From Burkholderia diffusa (GTDB taxonomy: Bacteria > Pseudomonadota > Gammaproteobacteria > Burkholderiales > Burkholderiaceae): DNA of 64,000 bases. Every line of letters begins with the position of its first letter. Position 1 is the stretch's first letter. The position numbers and the translations under genes are program-made. Under the pieces are notes generated by a model. It made no database searches, had not been told where the DNA came from, and was given only the letters and a program-made list of their open reading frames with translations. Shown here piece by piece: positions 17,189-25,987 of the stretch. The stretch lies in contig NZ_CABVPN010000001.1 in NCBI RefSeq assembly GCF_902499115.1, positions 1-64,000 on the forward strand, given 5' to 3'.

Positions 17189-17830
17189 ATGGACACACTC
17201 TGGGACATCTCGCCGCCCGTCAGCCCCGCCACCCCCGTATGGCCGGGCGACACGGTCGTTTCCGTCGAACGCGTCTGGCGGATGGAGGCCGGCTCGCCGG
17301 TCAACGTCGCGCGCCTGACGCTGTCGCCGCACACGGGCGCGCATTGCGACGCGCCGCTCCACTATGACGCCGACGGCGCGCCGATCGGCGCGGTGCCGCT
17401 CGACACCTATCTCGGCCCGTGCCGCGTGATCCACTGCATCGGCGCCTCGCCGGTCGTGCGCCCGGCCGACATCGAGGCCGCGCTGGACGGCGTGCCACCG
17501 CGCGTGCTGCTGCGCACCTATGCGCGTGCCAGCGTCGAGCAATGGGACAGCGGCTTCTGCGCGGTCGCGCCCGAAACCGTCGACCTGCTCGCCGCGCGCG
17601 GCGTGAAGCTGATCGGCATCGACACGCCGTCGCTCGACCCGCAGGAATCGAAGACCATGGATGCGCATCACCGCGTGCGCGCGCACCGGATGGCGATCCT
17701 CGAAGGGATCGTGCTCGACGACGTGCCGCCCGGCGACTACGAACTGATCGCGCTGCCGCTGAAGTTCGCGACGCTCGACGCGAGCCCCGTGCGTGCGGTG
17801 CTGCGCGCGCTGCCCGGCCGATCCTCCTGA
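17189..17830 (+). CDS. kynB: Kynurenine formamidase (cyclase type)
   Basis: 213-aa metal-dependent arylformamidase that hydrolyses N-formylkynurenine to kynurenine and formate. The metal-binding signature HTGAHCDAPLHYD (about 51-63) and the GIDTPSLDP and MDAHHRVRA segments identify the cyclase-family KynB. The first residues WDISPPVSPATPVWPGD match family starts, so ATG 17189 is secure. First gene of kynB-kynU-kynA. Confidence 0.95.
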   Translation: MDTLWDISPPVSPATPVWPGDTVVSVERVWRMEAGSPVNVARLTLSPHTGAHCDAPLHYDADGAPIGAVPLDTYLGPCRVIHCIGASPVVRPADIEAALDGVPPRVLLRTYARASVEQWDSGFCAVAPETVDLLAARGVKLIGIDTPSLDPQESKTMDAHHRVRAHRMAILEGIVLDDVPPGDYELIALPLKFATLDASPVRAVLRALPGRSS

Positions 17831-17836
17831 TTCACC

Positions 17837-17866
17837 GAACCACTGACCCGAGAACCACTGACCCGA
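17837..17866. repeat. Perfect 15-bp tandem duplication in the kynB-kynU gap
   Basis: GAACCACTGACCCGA occurs twice head to tail (17837-17851 and 17852-17866), ending 4 bp before the kynU ATG. It replaces the usual Shine-Dalgarno region, and no good GGAG sequence is seen there. Confidence 0.9.
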
Positions 17867-17870
17867 CATC

Positions 17871-19124
17871 ATGATCAAGACCCGTGAAGACGCGCTCGCC
17901 CTCGACCGCGACGACCCGCTCGCCCTGCTGCGCGACCAGTTCGCGCTGCCCGACGGCGTGATCTATCTCGACGGCAACTCGCTCGGCGCGCAGCCGCGCG
18001 CGTCGGCCGCCCGCGCGCAACAGGTGATCGGCGCCGAATGGGGCGAAGGTCTGATCCGCAGCTGGAACACCGCCGGCTGGTTCGCGCTGCCGCGCCGCCT
18101 CGGCGACAAGCTCGCGACGCTGATCGGCGGCGCCCCCGGCGAGACCGTCGTGACCGACACCATCTCGATCAACCTGTTCAAGCTGCTGTCGGCGATGCTG
18201 CGCCATCAGGCCGAGCGCGCGCCGGAACGCCGCGTGATCGTGTCGGAGCGCTCGAACTTCCCGACCGACCTGTACATCGCGCAAGGGCTGATCGAACAGC
18301 TCGGCGGCGGCTATGAGCTGCGCCTGATCGACGATCCGGCGGACCTGCCCGACGCGCTCGGCGCGGACACGGCCGTCGCGATGATCACGCACGTGAACTA
18401 CCGCACCGGCTACATGCACGACATGCCGGCCGTCACGCAGCTCGCGCACGACGCGGGCGCGCTGATGCTGTGGGATCTCGCGCATTCGGCCGGCGCGGTG
18501 CCGGTCGACCTGAACGGCGCGCATGCGGACGGCGCGGTCGGCTGCACGTACAAGTACCTGAACGGCGGCCCCGGTTCGCCGGCGTTCGTGTGGGTGCCAC
18601 ACCGTCATCACGCGCACTTCTCCCAGCCGCTGTCGGGCTGGTGGGGCCACCGCGCGCCGTTCGCGATGCAGCCGGGCTTCGCGCCCGATCCGGGCATCGC
18701 GCGCTTCCTGTGCGGCACGCAGCCGATCGTGTCGATGTCGATGGTCGAATGCGGGCTCGACGTGTTCCTGCAGACCGACATGCACGCGATCCGCCGCAAG
18801 TCGCTCGCGCTGACCGATGCGTTCATCGCACTCGTCGAGGCGCGCTGCGCGGGCCTGTCGCTGAAGCTCGTCACGCCGCGCGCGCATCACCAGCGCGGCT
18901 CGCAAGCGAGCTTCGAGCACCCGCACGGCTACGAGGTGATGCAGGCGCTGATCGCGCGCGGCGTGATCGGCGACTACCGCGAGCCGTACGTGCTGCGCTT
19001 CGGCTTCACGCCGCTCTATACGCGCTTCGTCGACGTGTGGGATGCCGTCGAGACGCTGCGCGACATCCTGGCCACCGATGCGTGGAAGGCACCCGAGTTC
19101 GCCGAGCGCGGTGCGGTGACCTGA
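17871..19124 (+). CDS. kynU: Kynureninase
   Basis: PLP enzyme of 417 aa that cleaves L-kynurenine to anthranilate and alanine. Family motifs: IYLDGNSLGAQP near the N-terminus, the SERSNFPTDLY segment, LMLWDLAHSAGA with the PLP-contacting Asp, and GCTYKYLNGGPGSP with the PLP-lysine in TYKYL (near residue 227). The C-terminal YVLRFGFTPLYTRF matches the family. It lies 40 bp after kynB, with a perfect tandem repeat filling its ribosome-binding region. Confidence 0.97.
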   Translation: MIKTREDALALDRDDPLALLRDQFALPDGVIYLDGNSLGAQPRASAARAQQVIGAEWGEGLIRSWNTAGWFALPRRLGDKLATLIGGAPGETVVTDTISINLFKLLSAMLRHQAERAPERRVIVSERSNFPTDLYIAQGLIEQLGGGYELRLIDDPADLPDALGADTAVAMITHVNYRTGYMHDMPAVTQLAHDAGALMLWDLAHSAGAVPVDLNGAHADGAVGCTYKYLNGGPGSPAFVWVPHRHHAHFSQPLSGWWGHRAPFAMQPGFAPDPGIARFLCGTQPIVSMSMVECGLDVFLQTDMHAIRRKSLALTDAFIALVEARCAGLSLKLVTPRAHHQRGSQASFEHPHGYEVMQALIARGVIGDYREPYVLRFGFTPLYTRFVDVWDAVETLRDILATDAWKAPEFAERGAVT

Positions 19125-19203
19125 TCGGCTTTTTGCCCGGCGCGCGCCGCGGTTCCGTGCGGATTGCGCGCCGCGCCCCCGTCATTCAATTCTGGAGAGA
19201 GTC

Positions 19204-20145
19204 GTGAATTCTGGTCACATGCAGCCACCCGGCGACGATGCGCCGGCGGGCTGCCCGTTCTCGGGCGCGCGCACGGCCCAATCGGCACACGAAGCACCGC
19301 ACGTGCCGGGCGATGCCTCGGGCGATGCCGGCTGGCACAACGCGCAGCTCGATTTTTCGAAGTCGATGAGCTACGGCGACTACCTGTCGCTGAATTCGAT
19401 CCTCGACGCGCAGCATCCGCTGTCGCCCGATCACAACGAGATGCTGTTCATCATCCAGCATCAGACGAGCGAGCTGTGGATGAAGCTCGCGCTGTTCGAA
19501 TTGCGCGGCGCGCTCGACGCGGTGCGTGGCGACGCGCTGCCGCCCGCATTCAAGATGCTCGCGCGCGTGTCGCGCATTCTCGAGCAACTCGTGCAGGCGT
19601 GGAACGTGCTGTCGACGATGACGCCGTCCGAGTATTCGGCGATGCGGCCGTACCTCGGCCAGTCGTCGGGCTTCCAGTCGTATCAGTACCGGCAGCTCGA
19701 ATTCCTGCTCGGCAACAAGAACGTGCAGATGCTGCAGCCGCATGCGCACCGGCCCGACATCCTCGAACAGGTGCGCGCGACGCTTGAGGCGCCGTCGTTC
19801 TATGACGAGGTCGTGCGCCTGCTCGCGCGGCGCGGTTTCCCGATTGCACCCGAGCGGCTCGAGCGCGACTGGACGCAGCCGATGCGGCACGACGAGACCG
19901 TCGAGGCTGCGTGGCTCGAAGTCTACCGTCACCCGCAGCAGCACTGGGAGCTCTACGAGATGGCCGAGGAACTCGTCGATCTCGAGGACGCGTTCCGCCA
20001 GTGGCGCTTCCGTCACGTGACGACCGTCGAGCGCATCATCGGCTTCAAGCAGGGCACCGGCGGCACGAGCGGCGCGCCGTACCTGCGCAAGATGCTCGAC
20101 GTCGTGCTGTTCCCCGAGCTCTGGCACGTACGCACCACGCTGTAA
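19204..20145 (+). CDS. kynA: Tryptophan 2,3-dioxygenase
   Basis: Heme dioxygenase of 313 aa that opens the indole ring of tryptophan to N-formylkynurenine, the first step of the pathway though encoded last. Key segments: MSYGDYLSLNSIL, FIIQHQTSELWMKL with a substrate/heme-pocket His, SSGFQSYQYRQLEFLLGNKN, and VYRHPQQHWELYEMAEELVDLEDAFRQWRFRH carrying the heme-ligand His region, and GGTSGAPYL. The GTG at 19204 has a GGAGAG ribosome-binding site. ATG 19219 is possible but lies too far from it. The first 40 residues are a variable extension. Confidence 0.97.
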   Translation: MNSGHMQPPGDDAPAGCPFSGARTAQSAHEAPHVPGDASGDAGWHNAQLDFSKSMSYGDYLSLNSILDAQHPLSPDHNEMLFIIQHQTSELWMKLALFELRGALDAVRGDALPPAFKMLARVSRILEQLVQAWNVLSTMTPSEYSAMRPYLGQSSGFQSYQYRQLEFLLGNKNVQMLQPHAHRPDILEQVRATLEAPSFYDEVVRLLARRGFPIAPERLERDWTQPMRHDETVEAAWLEVYRHPQQHWELYEMAEELVDLEDAFRQWRFRHVTTVERIIGFKQGTGGTSGAPYLRKMLDVVLFPELWHVRTTL

Positions 20146-20172
20146 CGTACGCGTGCGTCATGCGCCCGCGCG

Positions 20173-21570
20173 TCACGACGACGTGCGGGCCAGTTCCTCC
20201 CCTTCGCGCGGCAACGCGCGTTCGCGCGTGAGCCGCGGAATGTGCCGCCGCATCGCGAGCAGCGCGACGCACACCACACTCATCGCGGCGGCCAGCATCG
20301 TCAGGTACGCCGTCGCACCGCCTGCGGTGATCACCATCGCGCCCGCGAACGCGCTGAGGATCGCGCCAAGCCGGCCGAATGCGAGCGCGCTCGCGGTGCC
20401 GGTCGCGCGAACCGCCGTCGGGTAGATGTACGCGCACAGCGCATACATCGTCGACTGCACCGCGTTGACGAACAGCCCGTGCAGACCGAGCCCGACGATC
20501 AGCCAGCCCGTGTGGCGCCCCGCATCGACCCCCATCAGCCACACCGCGCTCGCCGCGCCGCCGATGCTGCAGAGCGCGAGCGGCCAGCGCGAACCCGCAT
20601 GCGTGATCGCCCATGCGCACAGCAGCGCGCCGATCACGCCGCCAAGGTTGTACGCGGTGAGCCCGGAGCCCGCGACCGACACGCTCAGCCCGCTCGCGGC
20701 CAGCATCGTCGGCAGCCAGCTGAACGCCGCATACACGGCGAGCAGGCACATGAAGAACGCGCACCACAGCGCGATCGTGTCGCGCGCCTGGCCGGTGGCG
20801 AACAGCGCGCCGAACCCGCCTCGTGCGCCGGGCGCGCGTGCATCGCGCAGATCGGTGAACGTGGCGTCGGGCGCGACCGGCCGCTGCATGCGCGCGAGCA
20901 GCGCGCCGAGTTCCGGCCAGCGCGCGGGGCGGCGTGCCAGGAAGCGCGGCGATTCGGGCAACGCACGCACGAGCACGAAGCCGAGCACGAGCGGCAGCGC
21001 GCCGCCGGCGAAGAACAGCCCGCGCCAGCCATAGCGCGGCAGCACCTCGTGCGCGAACAGCCCGGCCAGCATGCCGCCGAGCGGCACGCAGACGATCGTC
21101 GCCGTCACCATCATCGTGCGGCGCCGCGCAGGCGTGTATTCGGCCGTCATCGTCGTGGCCGTCGGCAGCGCGCCGCCGATCCCGAGCCCCGCGCAGAAGC
21201 GCAACATCGCGATCGTCGCGACATCCGGCGCGAAGCCGATCGCGCAGGTCGCGATGCCGAACAGGAACACGCTGCCGATCACGGCCTGGCGGCGCCCGAA
21301 ACGGTCCGCGACGATGCCCGCGCACGCGCTGCCGATGCCCATCCCGATCAGCCCTGCGGCCACCGCCGGCGCGAACGCGCCGCGCGTGATCCCCCATTCG
21401 CGGATCAGCACCGGAATAGCGAAACCGATCAACTGCCCGTCGAAGCCGTCGAGCACGATCGCAAGCGCGGCAAGCAGCACCACGCAACGCTGCATCGTCG
21501 TGAACGGTCCGTCGTCAAGCGTCGCGCCGATGTCGACCGGGGGCGGCTGCAATCCGTCGCGCATGCTCAT
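20173..21570 (-). CDS. MFS transporter, aromatic acid/H+ symporter (AAHS) type
   Basis: 465-aa transporter with twelve predicted helices. The AAHS-type signature LDGFDGQLIGFAIPVL in helix 1, the loop motif ADRFGRRQAV after helix 2 and PESPRFL after helix 6 fit carriers such as BenK, PcaK and MhpT. The likely substrate is an aromatic acid, plausibly mandelate or benzoylformate given the downstream cluster. ATG 21570 follows a GGGAGG ribosome-binding site, with ATG 21564 as alternative. It is the last gene of the leftward group, separated from the dehydrogenase gene by 262 bp in which I see no gene or clear signal. Confidence 0.85.
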   Translation of the reverse strand: MSMRDGLQPPPVDIGATLDDGPFTTMQRCVVLLAALAIVLDGFDGQLIGFAIPVLIREWGITRGAFAPAVAAGLIGMGIGSACAGIVADRFGRRQAVIGSVFLFGIATCAIGFAPDVATIAMLRFCAGLGIGGALPTATTMTAEYTPARRRTMMVTATIVCVPLGGMLAGLFAHEVLPRYGWRGLFFAGGALPLVLGFVLVRALPESPRFLARRPARWPELGALLARMQRPVAPDATFTDLRDARAPGARGGFGALFATGQARDTIALWCAFFMCLLAVYAAFSWLPTMLAASGLSVSVAGSGLTAYNLGGVIGALLCAWAITHAGSRWPLALCSIGGAASAVWLMGVDAGRHTGWLIVGLGLHGLFVNAVQSTMYALCAYIYPTAVRATGTASALAFGRLGAILSAFAGAMVITAGGATAYLTMLAAAMSVVCVALLAMRRHIPRLTRERALPREGEELARTSS

Positions 21571-21832
21571 GCGACCTCCCGTGCGCCACGCGTCGGCGGC
21601 AAGGTGCGCGCACGGCGCGCGGCAAGGCAACGGCATTCGATGACTTTCATGGCGTCTCCAGTTGCCCGGGCTGGCGCTTGCGCGTGCCCGGATCTCGTAC
21701 TGCAGGGTCGGTCGGCGTCCGTGCATCGGCGCCGCCCCCGCGTCTTGTCCAATCCAACCCGATCCGGCGACATCGGCTGCATGCGGCGCGGCCGTATCGT
21801 CATGCGGCGCAAGCCCGCCGCCGGCGTGATGC

Positions 21833-22777
21833 TCAGTCGCGCCGCGCGTCGATCAGCCTGACGAGTGCGAGCAGCGTATCGGTATGCGGCACCGCGATAC
21901 CCATCTCACGCGCGGCCGCGACGACCTTGCCGCTGATCGCGTCGATCTCGGTGCGGCGGCCCGCGAGCACGTCCTGCAGCATCGACGGTCGATGGCCGCG
22001 ATGCGCGTGGATCGCATGCTCGACGTTGCGCGCGATGCGTTCGCCGTCCACCGCGATGCCTTTCGCGCGCGCGACGGCGGCCGTCTCCGCCGCGATCGCG
22101 AGCGCGAGCCGTGGGCCGTCAGGTTCGCGGCCGAGCTGGTCGACCGTGCAGCCCGTCGCCGCACACAGCGTGTTGAGCGCCGCGTTGAACGCGACCTTTT
22201 CCCAGATCGCGGCCCACACGTCGGCATCGAGCGAACACGCGAGCCCGGCGCGCGACAGCGTGTCGGCCACGGCCGCCGCGAACGGGCGCGCCGCGCCGTC
22301 GGCCGTCATCATGCGGATCGCGCCGGCACCGTGCGAGCGCACGTGTCCGGCGCCGGCGAAGTCGGCCGGCCACGTCGTGACGCCGACCAGAATCCGTTCG
22401 AGCGGCACGAACGCGTTCAGCGTCTCGACGTTGCCGAGGCCGTTCTGCAGCGTCAGCACGTACGTACGTGAGGTCAGTAATGCGCGCACGCCTTCGAGCG
22501 CCGCACGCGTGTGCAGCGATTTCGTGAAAACGATCAGCAGATCGAACGGTATGTCGGGCGATGCACTTGCCTGCGCATTCGCCGTTTCTGGCCGGACGGC
22601 CTGCAGCGCGCGGATGCGGCGTTCGCCGCGATCGTCGTCGATGCGCAGCCCGTCGCGCCGGATCGCATCGAGATGCGCATCGTTCACGTCGATCAGCGTG
22701 ACGGCCTCGCCGTGCTCCGCCAGCAGCGCCCCGAACAGCGAGCCCATCGCACCGGCACCGAGAATCGCAATCTTCAT
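21833..22777 (-). CDS. Ketopantoate reductase-family 2-hydroxyacid dehydrogenase
   Basis: 314-aa NAD(P)-dependent dehydrogenase with the ApbA/PanE fold: Rossmann loop MKIAILGAGAMGSLFGALLAE at the start, VFTKSLHTRAAL, TLQNGLGNVE, then the C-terminal helical domain with IWEKVAFNAALNTLCA (the conserved K and N) and GRRTEIDAISGKV. Annotation as 2-dehydropantoate 2-reductase is usual, but the neighbours are benzoylformate decarboxylase and an aldehyde dehydrogenase. D-mandelate dehydrogenases of enterococci belong to this same family, so oxidation of D-mandelate or a related aromatic 2-hydroxy acid is plausible here. It ends 13 bp after the aldehyde dehydrogenase gene, in one operon. Confidence 0.85.
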   Translation of the reverse strand: MKIAILGAGAMGSLFGALLAEHGEAVTLIDVNDAHLDAIRRDGLRIDDDRGERRIRALQAVRPETANAQASASPDIPFDLLIVFTKSLHTRAALEGVRALLTSRTYVLTLQNGLGNVETLNAFVPLERILVGVTTWPADFAGAGHVRSHGAGAIRMMTADGAARPFAAAVADTLSRAGLACSLDADVWAAIWEKVAFNAALNTLCAATGCTVDQLGREPDGPRLALAIAAETAAVARAKGIAVDGERIARNVEHAIHAHRGHRPSMLQDVLAGRRTEIDAISGKVVAAAREMGIAVPHTDTLLALVRLIDARRD

Positions 22778-22790
22778 CGTCGGCGGCCTC

Positions 22791-24242
22791 TTAGAATGGA
22801 TACTGGCGCGGCGCGGTCTGCACGGTGATCCAGCGCAGGTCCGTGAACGCGGCAATGCCGGCCTTGCCGCCGAAGTGGCCGAAGCCGCTGTCCTTCACGC
22901 CGCCGAACGGCATTTGCGCCTCGTCGTGCACGGTCGGGCCGTTCACGTGGCAGATGCCCGATTCGATGCGCGCCGCGACCCGCATCGCGCGGGCGACGTC
23001 GCGGCTGAACACGGCCGAAGCCAGCCCGAACGCGTTGTCGTTCGCGCAGCGGATCGCGGCCGCCTCGCCGTCGACCCGCACGATGCCCTTCACCGGCCCG
23101 AACGACTCCTCCGCGTAGATCAGCATCGCGGGCGTCACGTGATCGAGCAGCGTCGCCGGGAACAGCGTGCTGTCCGACTTGCCGCCGCACAGCAGCGTCG
23201 CGCCGTGCGCGAGCGCGTCGTCGATGAGCGCGTTGCAGCGCTCGACGGCCTTCATGTCGATCAGCGAACCGAGCACGACCGGCCCTTGGCGCGGATCGCC
23301 GAGCGGCAGCGACGCGGCCTTGGCGGCGAGCTTCGCGACGAATGCGTCGGCGATCGACGCATCGACGACGATCCGCTCGGTCGACATGCAGATCTGTCCG
23401 GAATTCGCGAATGCGCCGAATGCGGCCGCCGCGACCGCCGCATCGAGATCCGCATCGTCGAGCACGACGAACGGCGCCTTGCCGCCGAGTTCGAGCACCG
23501 ACGGTTTCAGATGACGCGCGCACGCTTCGGCGACGATTCGCCCGACGCGCGTCGAGCCGGTGAAATTCACGCGGCGCACGGCCGGATGTGCGATCAGCGC
23601 ATCGACGACGGCACCCGCGTCTTCAGGCGCGTTCGTCACGAAGTTGACGACGCCCGGCGGCAGCCCGGCCTCCTGCAGCGCCTCGACGATCAGCCCGTGC
23701 GTGACGGGGCACAGCTCGGAGCCCTTCAGCACGACCGTGTTGCCGCAAGCGAGCGGCAGCGCGAGCGCACGGGCCGCGAGGATCACCGGCGCGTTCCACG
23801 GTGCGATGCCGAGCACCACGCCGGCCGGCTGCCGCACGCCCATCGCCAGCGAGCCGGGCACGTCGGACGGGATCAGCTCGCCGCCGGTCTGCGTGGTCAG
23901 CGACGCGGCCTCGACGAGCCCGCTCGCGGCAAGGTGCACGTTGAAGCCTGCCCACAGCGCCGACGCGCCGGTTTCCGCCGCCATCGCGGCGACGAACTGC
24001 TCGTGCTTCGCCTCGAGCGCGGCGGCAGCCTTCAGCAGCAGCGCGCGGCGCGCGCCGGGGCCGAGCGCGGCCCATTCAGGAAACGCGCGAGCGGCCGCGT
24101 CGGCCGCCGCGCGCGCATCGTCGACCGTGCCCGCGGGCGCGACCGACGCGACTTCGCCGTCGAGTGGGTTACGGCGCACGAAGGTCGCGCCGCTGGACGA
24201 CTGGCGGCGTTCGCCGCCGATCAGCATCGATACGGTTTGCAT
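22791..24242 (-). CDS. Aldehyde dehydrogenase (benzaldehyde/salicylaldehyde type)
   Basis: 483-aa NAD(P)-dependent aldehyde dehydrogenase. Active-site residues are present: the general-base Glu in LELGGKAPF, the nucleophile Cys in NSGQICMST, the cofactor region GIAPWNAP and FTGSTRVGR, and the FGGVKDSGFG motif near the C-terminus. It resembles vanillin and salicylaldehyde dehydrogenases. Next to benzoylformate decarboxylase the natural substrate would be benzaldehyde, giving benzoate. ATG 24242 has a GGAGAA ribosome-binding site, and the gene follows mdlC by 29 bp. Confidence 0.92.
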   Translation of the reverse strand: MQTVSMLIGGERRQSSSGATFVRRNPLDGEVASVAPAGTVDDARAAADAAARAFPEWAALGPGARRALLLKAAAALEAKHEQFVAAMAAETGASALWAGFNVHLAASGLVEAASLTTQTGGELIPSDVPGSLAMGVRQPAGVVLGIAPWNAPVILAARALALPLACGNTVVLKGSELCPVTHGLIVEALQEAGLPPGVVNFVTNAPEDAGAVVDALIAHPAVRRVNFTGSTRVGRIVAEACARHLKPSVLELGGKAPFVVLDDADLDAAVAAAAFGAFANSGQICMSTERIVVDASIADAFVAKLAAKAASLPLGDPRQGPVVLGSLIDMKAVERCNALIDDALAHGATLLCGGKSDSTLFPATLLDHVTPAMLIYAEESFGPVKGIVRVDGEAAAIRCANDNAFGLASAVFSRDVARAMRVAARIESGICHVNGPTVHDEAQMPFGGVKDSGFGHFGGKAGIAAFTDLRWITVQTAPRQYPF

Positions 24243-24271
24243 GGATTCTCCGGAAGGACGCGCAACGCGCG

Positions 24272-25888
24272 TCAGGCAACTTCGATGTCGACGACGACCG
24301 GCGTATCGGCGCGCAGCGCGTCGGTCAGCGTTTCGTGCAGGCGAGCGGCATCGGCGACGCGGATGCCGCGGCACCCCATCCCTTGCGCGAGCGCGACGAA
24401 ATCCAGGTCGGGCAGATCGGTGCCCTGCACCGGATCGTCAGGACCGAAGCCGAACACCGGCGCGAAATCCTGCAGCGCCGCATAGCGCCGATTATTCAGG
24501 ATCACGAACGTGATCGGCAGCTTCAGCTGCGCGGCGCTCCACAATGCCTGGATCGAATAGAGGCTCGACCCGTCGCCGATCAGCCCGATCACGCGCCGTC
24601 CCGGCCGCGCGAGCGCGACGCCAACCGCGGCCGGCATCCCGTAGCCGAGCCCGCCGCTGTCCATCGTGTAGAACGTGCCGCTGCGCGTGAATGGCAGGTG
24701 CGCCTGCATCACCGGTCGCGCGCTCGGCGCTTCCTCGACGACGATGTCGTGTGCGTCGCGCACGTCGTCGAGCGTCTGCAGCGCGAATGCCACCGACATC
24801 CGTTCGCCGGCGGCCGGCGCTTCGGCGCGCGGGCGCATCGGCCGCGGCGCGGGCATCGGCCGCTCGCGCGGCGCCGGCCGGGCCAGCAGATCGCGTGCCG
24901 CGAGCCGCAGGTTGCCAACGACCGCGTCGCCCGACGGCGTCCATGCGGCGATGCCGGGATCGTCGACGAGCTGCACGAGCTTGGCGCCCGGCGGCACGTG
25001 CGGGCCGCAGCCCTCGATGTGATAGGTGAACGCGGGCGCGCCGAACGCGAACACGAGGTCGTGCCCGTCGAGCCGCGCGACGATCTTCTCGCGGATCGCG
25101 GGCAGGAAGCCGGCGAACAGCGGATGATCCTCGGGAAAGCTGCAGCGCCCCGACATCGGCGCGACGTACACGCTGACCCGGTGCCGCTCGGCGAGCCGCA
25201 CGACGTCGTCCCACGCACCGGCCCGATCGACGGCCGCGCCGACCACCAGCGCGGGACGCCGCGCGGCATCGAGCGCGTCGCCGAGCCGCGCGAGCGCATC
25301 GGGATCGGGCCGCACGACGCTGCTCACGTCACGGCGCGGCAGCAGCTCGGCCGGTTGGTCCCAGTCGTCGACCGGGATCGACACGAACACCGGCCCGCGC
25401 GGCTCCTGCATCGCGATCCGGTACGCCCGCGCGATCGCGGCCGGCACGTCCTGCGCACGCGCGGGCTCGATGCTCCATTTCACGTACGGCTTCGGCAGCT
25501 CGGCGGCCTGCGTCGCGCCGAGAAACGGATCGAACGGCAGGATCGCGCGTGCCTGCTGGCCCGCGGTGACGATCAGCGGCGTGCGGTTCCTGAACGCGGT
25601 GAACAGGTTGCCCATCGCGTTGCCGACGCCGGCCGCCGAATGCAGGTTGACGACCGCCGCATTGCCGGTGGCCTGCGCATGACCGTCCGCCATCCCGACC
25701 ACGACGGCCTCCTGCAAGCCGAGCACGTAGCGGAAATCGGCGGGGAAATCGCGGAACATCGGCAGCTCGGTCGAGCCAGGATTGCCGAACACGCAATCGA
25801 TGCCGAACTGGCGAAACAGGTCGATGACGGCATCGCGGACGGTGATCGGGGCGGCCGGTGTGGCGGAATGGGACGGGGTGCCGGACAT
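24272..25888 (-). CDS. mdlC: Benzoylformate decarboxylase
   Basis: 538-aa thiamine-diphosphate enzyme that decarboxylates benzoylformate to benzaldehyde in the mandelate pathway. The catalytic set of the Pseudomonas putida enzyme is conserved: Ser39 in FGNPGS, Glu60 in LQEAVVVG, His83 in NLHSAAG and His290 in FTYH. The C-terminal TPP motif runs from GDGSSLYSI to the NNRRYAAL segment. ATG 25888 follows a GAGGAGAC ribosome-binding site; the frame extends upstream into unconserved sequence. It is first in the leftward operon and divergent from a LysR regulator. Confidence 0.93.
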   Translation of the reverse strand: MSGTPSHSATPAAPITVRDAVIDLFRQFGIDCVFGNPGSTELPMFRDFPADFRYVLGLQEAVVVGMADGHAQATGNAAVVNLHSAAGVGNAMGNLFTAFRNRTPLIVTAGQQARAILPFDPFLGATQAAELPKPYVKWSIEPARAQDVPAAIARAYRIAMQEPRGPVFVSIPVDDWDQPAELLPRRDVSSVVRPDPDALARLGDALDAARRPALVVGAAVDRAGAWDDVVRLAERHRVSVYVAPMSGRCSFPEDHPLFAGFLPAIREKIVARLDGHDLVFAFGAPAFTYHIEGCGPHVPPGAKLVQLVDDPGIAAWTPSGDAVVGNLRLAARDLLARPAPRERPMPAPRPMRPRAEAPAAGERMSVAFALQTLDDVRDAHDIVVEEAPSARPVMQAHLPFTRSGTFYTMDSGGLGYGMPAAVGVALARPGRRVIGLIGDGSSLYSIQALWSAAQLKLPITFVILNNRRYAALQDFAPVFGFGPDDPVQGTDLPDLDFVALAQGMGCRGIRVADAARLHETLTDALRADTPVVVDIEVA

Positions 25889-25922
25889 GCTCGGGCGTCT
25901 CCTCGGTGGCTTGGCGGTTTCC

Positions 25923-25957
25923 ACAGTATCGAAGCGCGAGCCATTCACGGATACTGT
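25923..25957. promoter_or_regulatory. Inverted repeat in mdlC / LysR divergent promoter
   Basis: ACAGTATC (25923-25930) and GATACTGT (25950-25957) are a perfect 8-bp dyad separated by 19 bp, in the 99-bp gap between mdlC and the divergent LysR gene. The arrangement suits a LysR-family dimer pair (recognition plus activation sites) that controls both directions. Confidence 0.6.
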
Positions 25958-25987
25958 ATTTTTTGCGAAAAGCCATTACGGTTCGGC

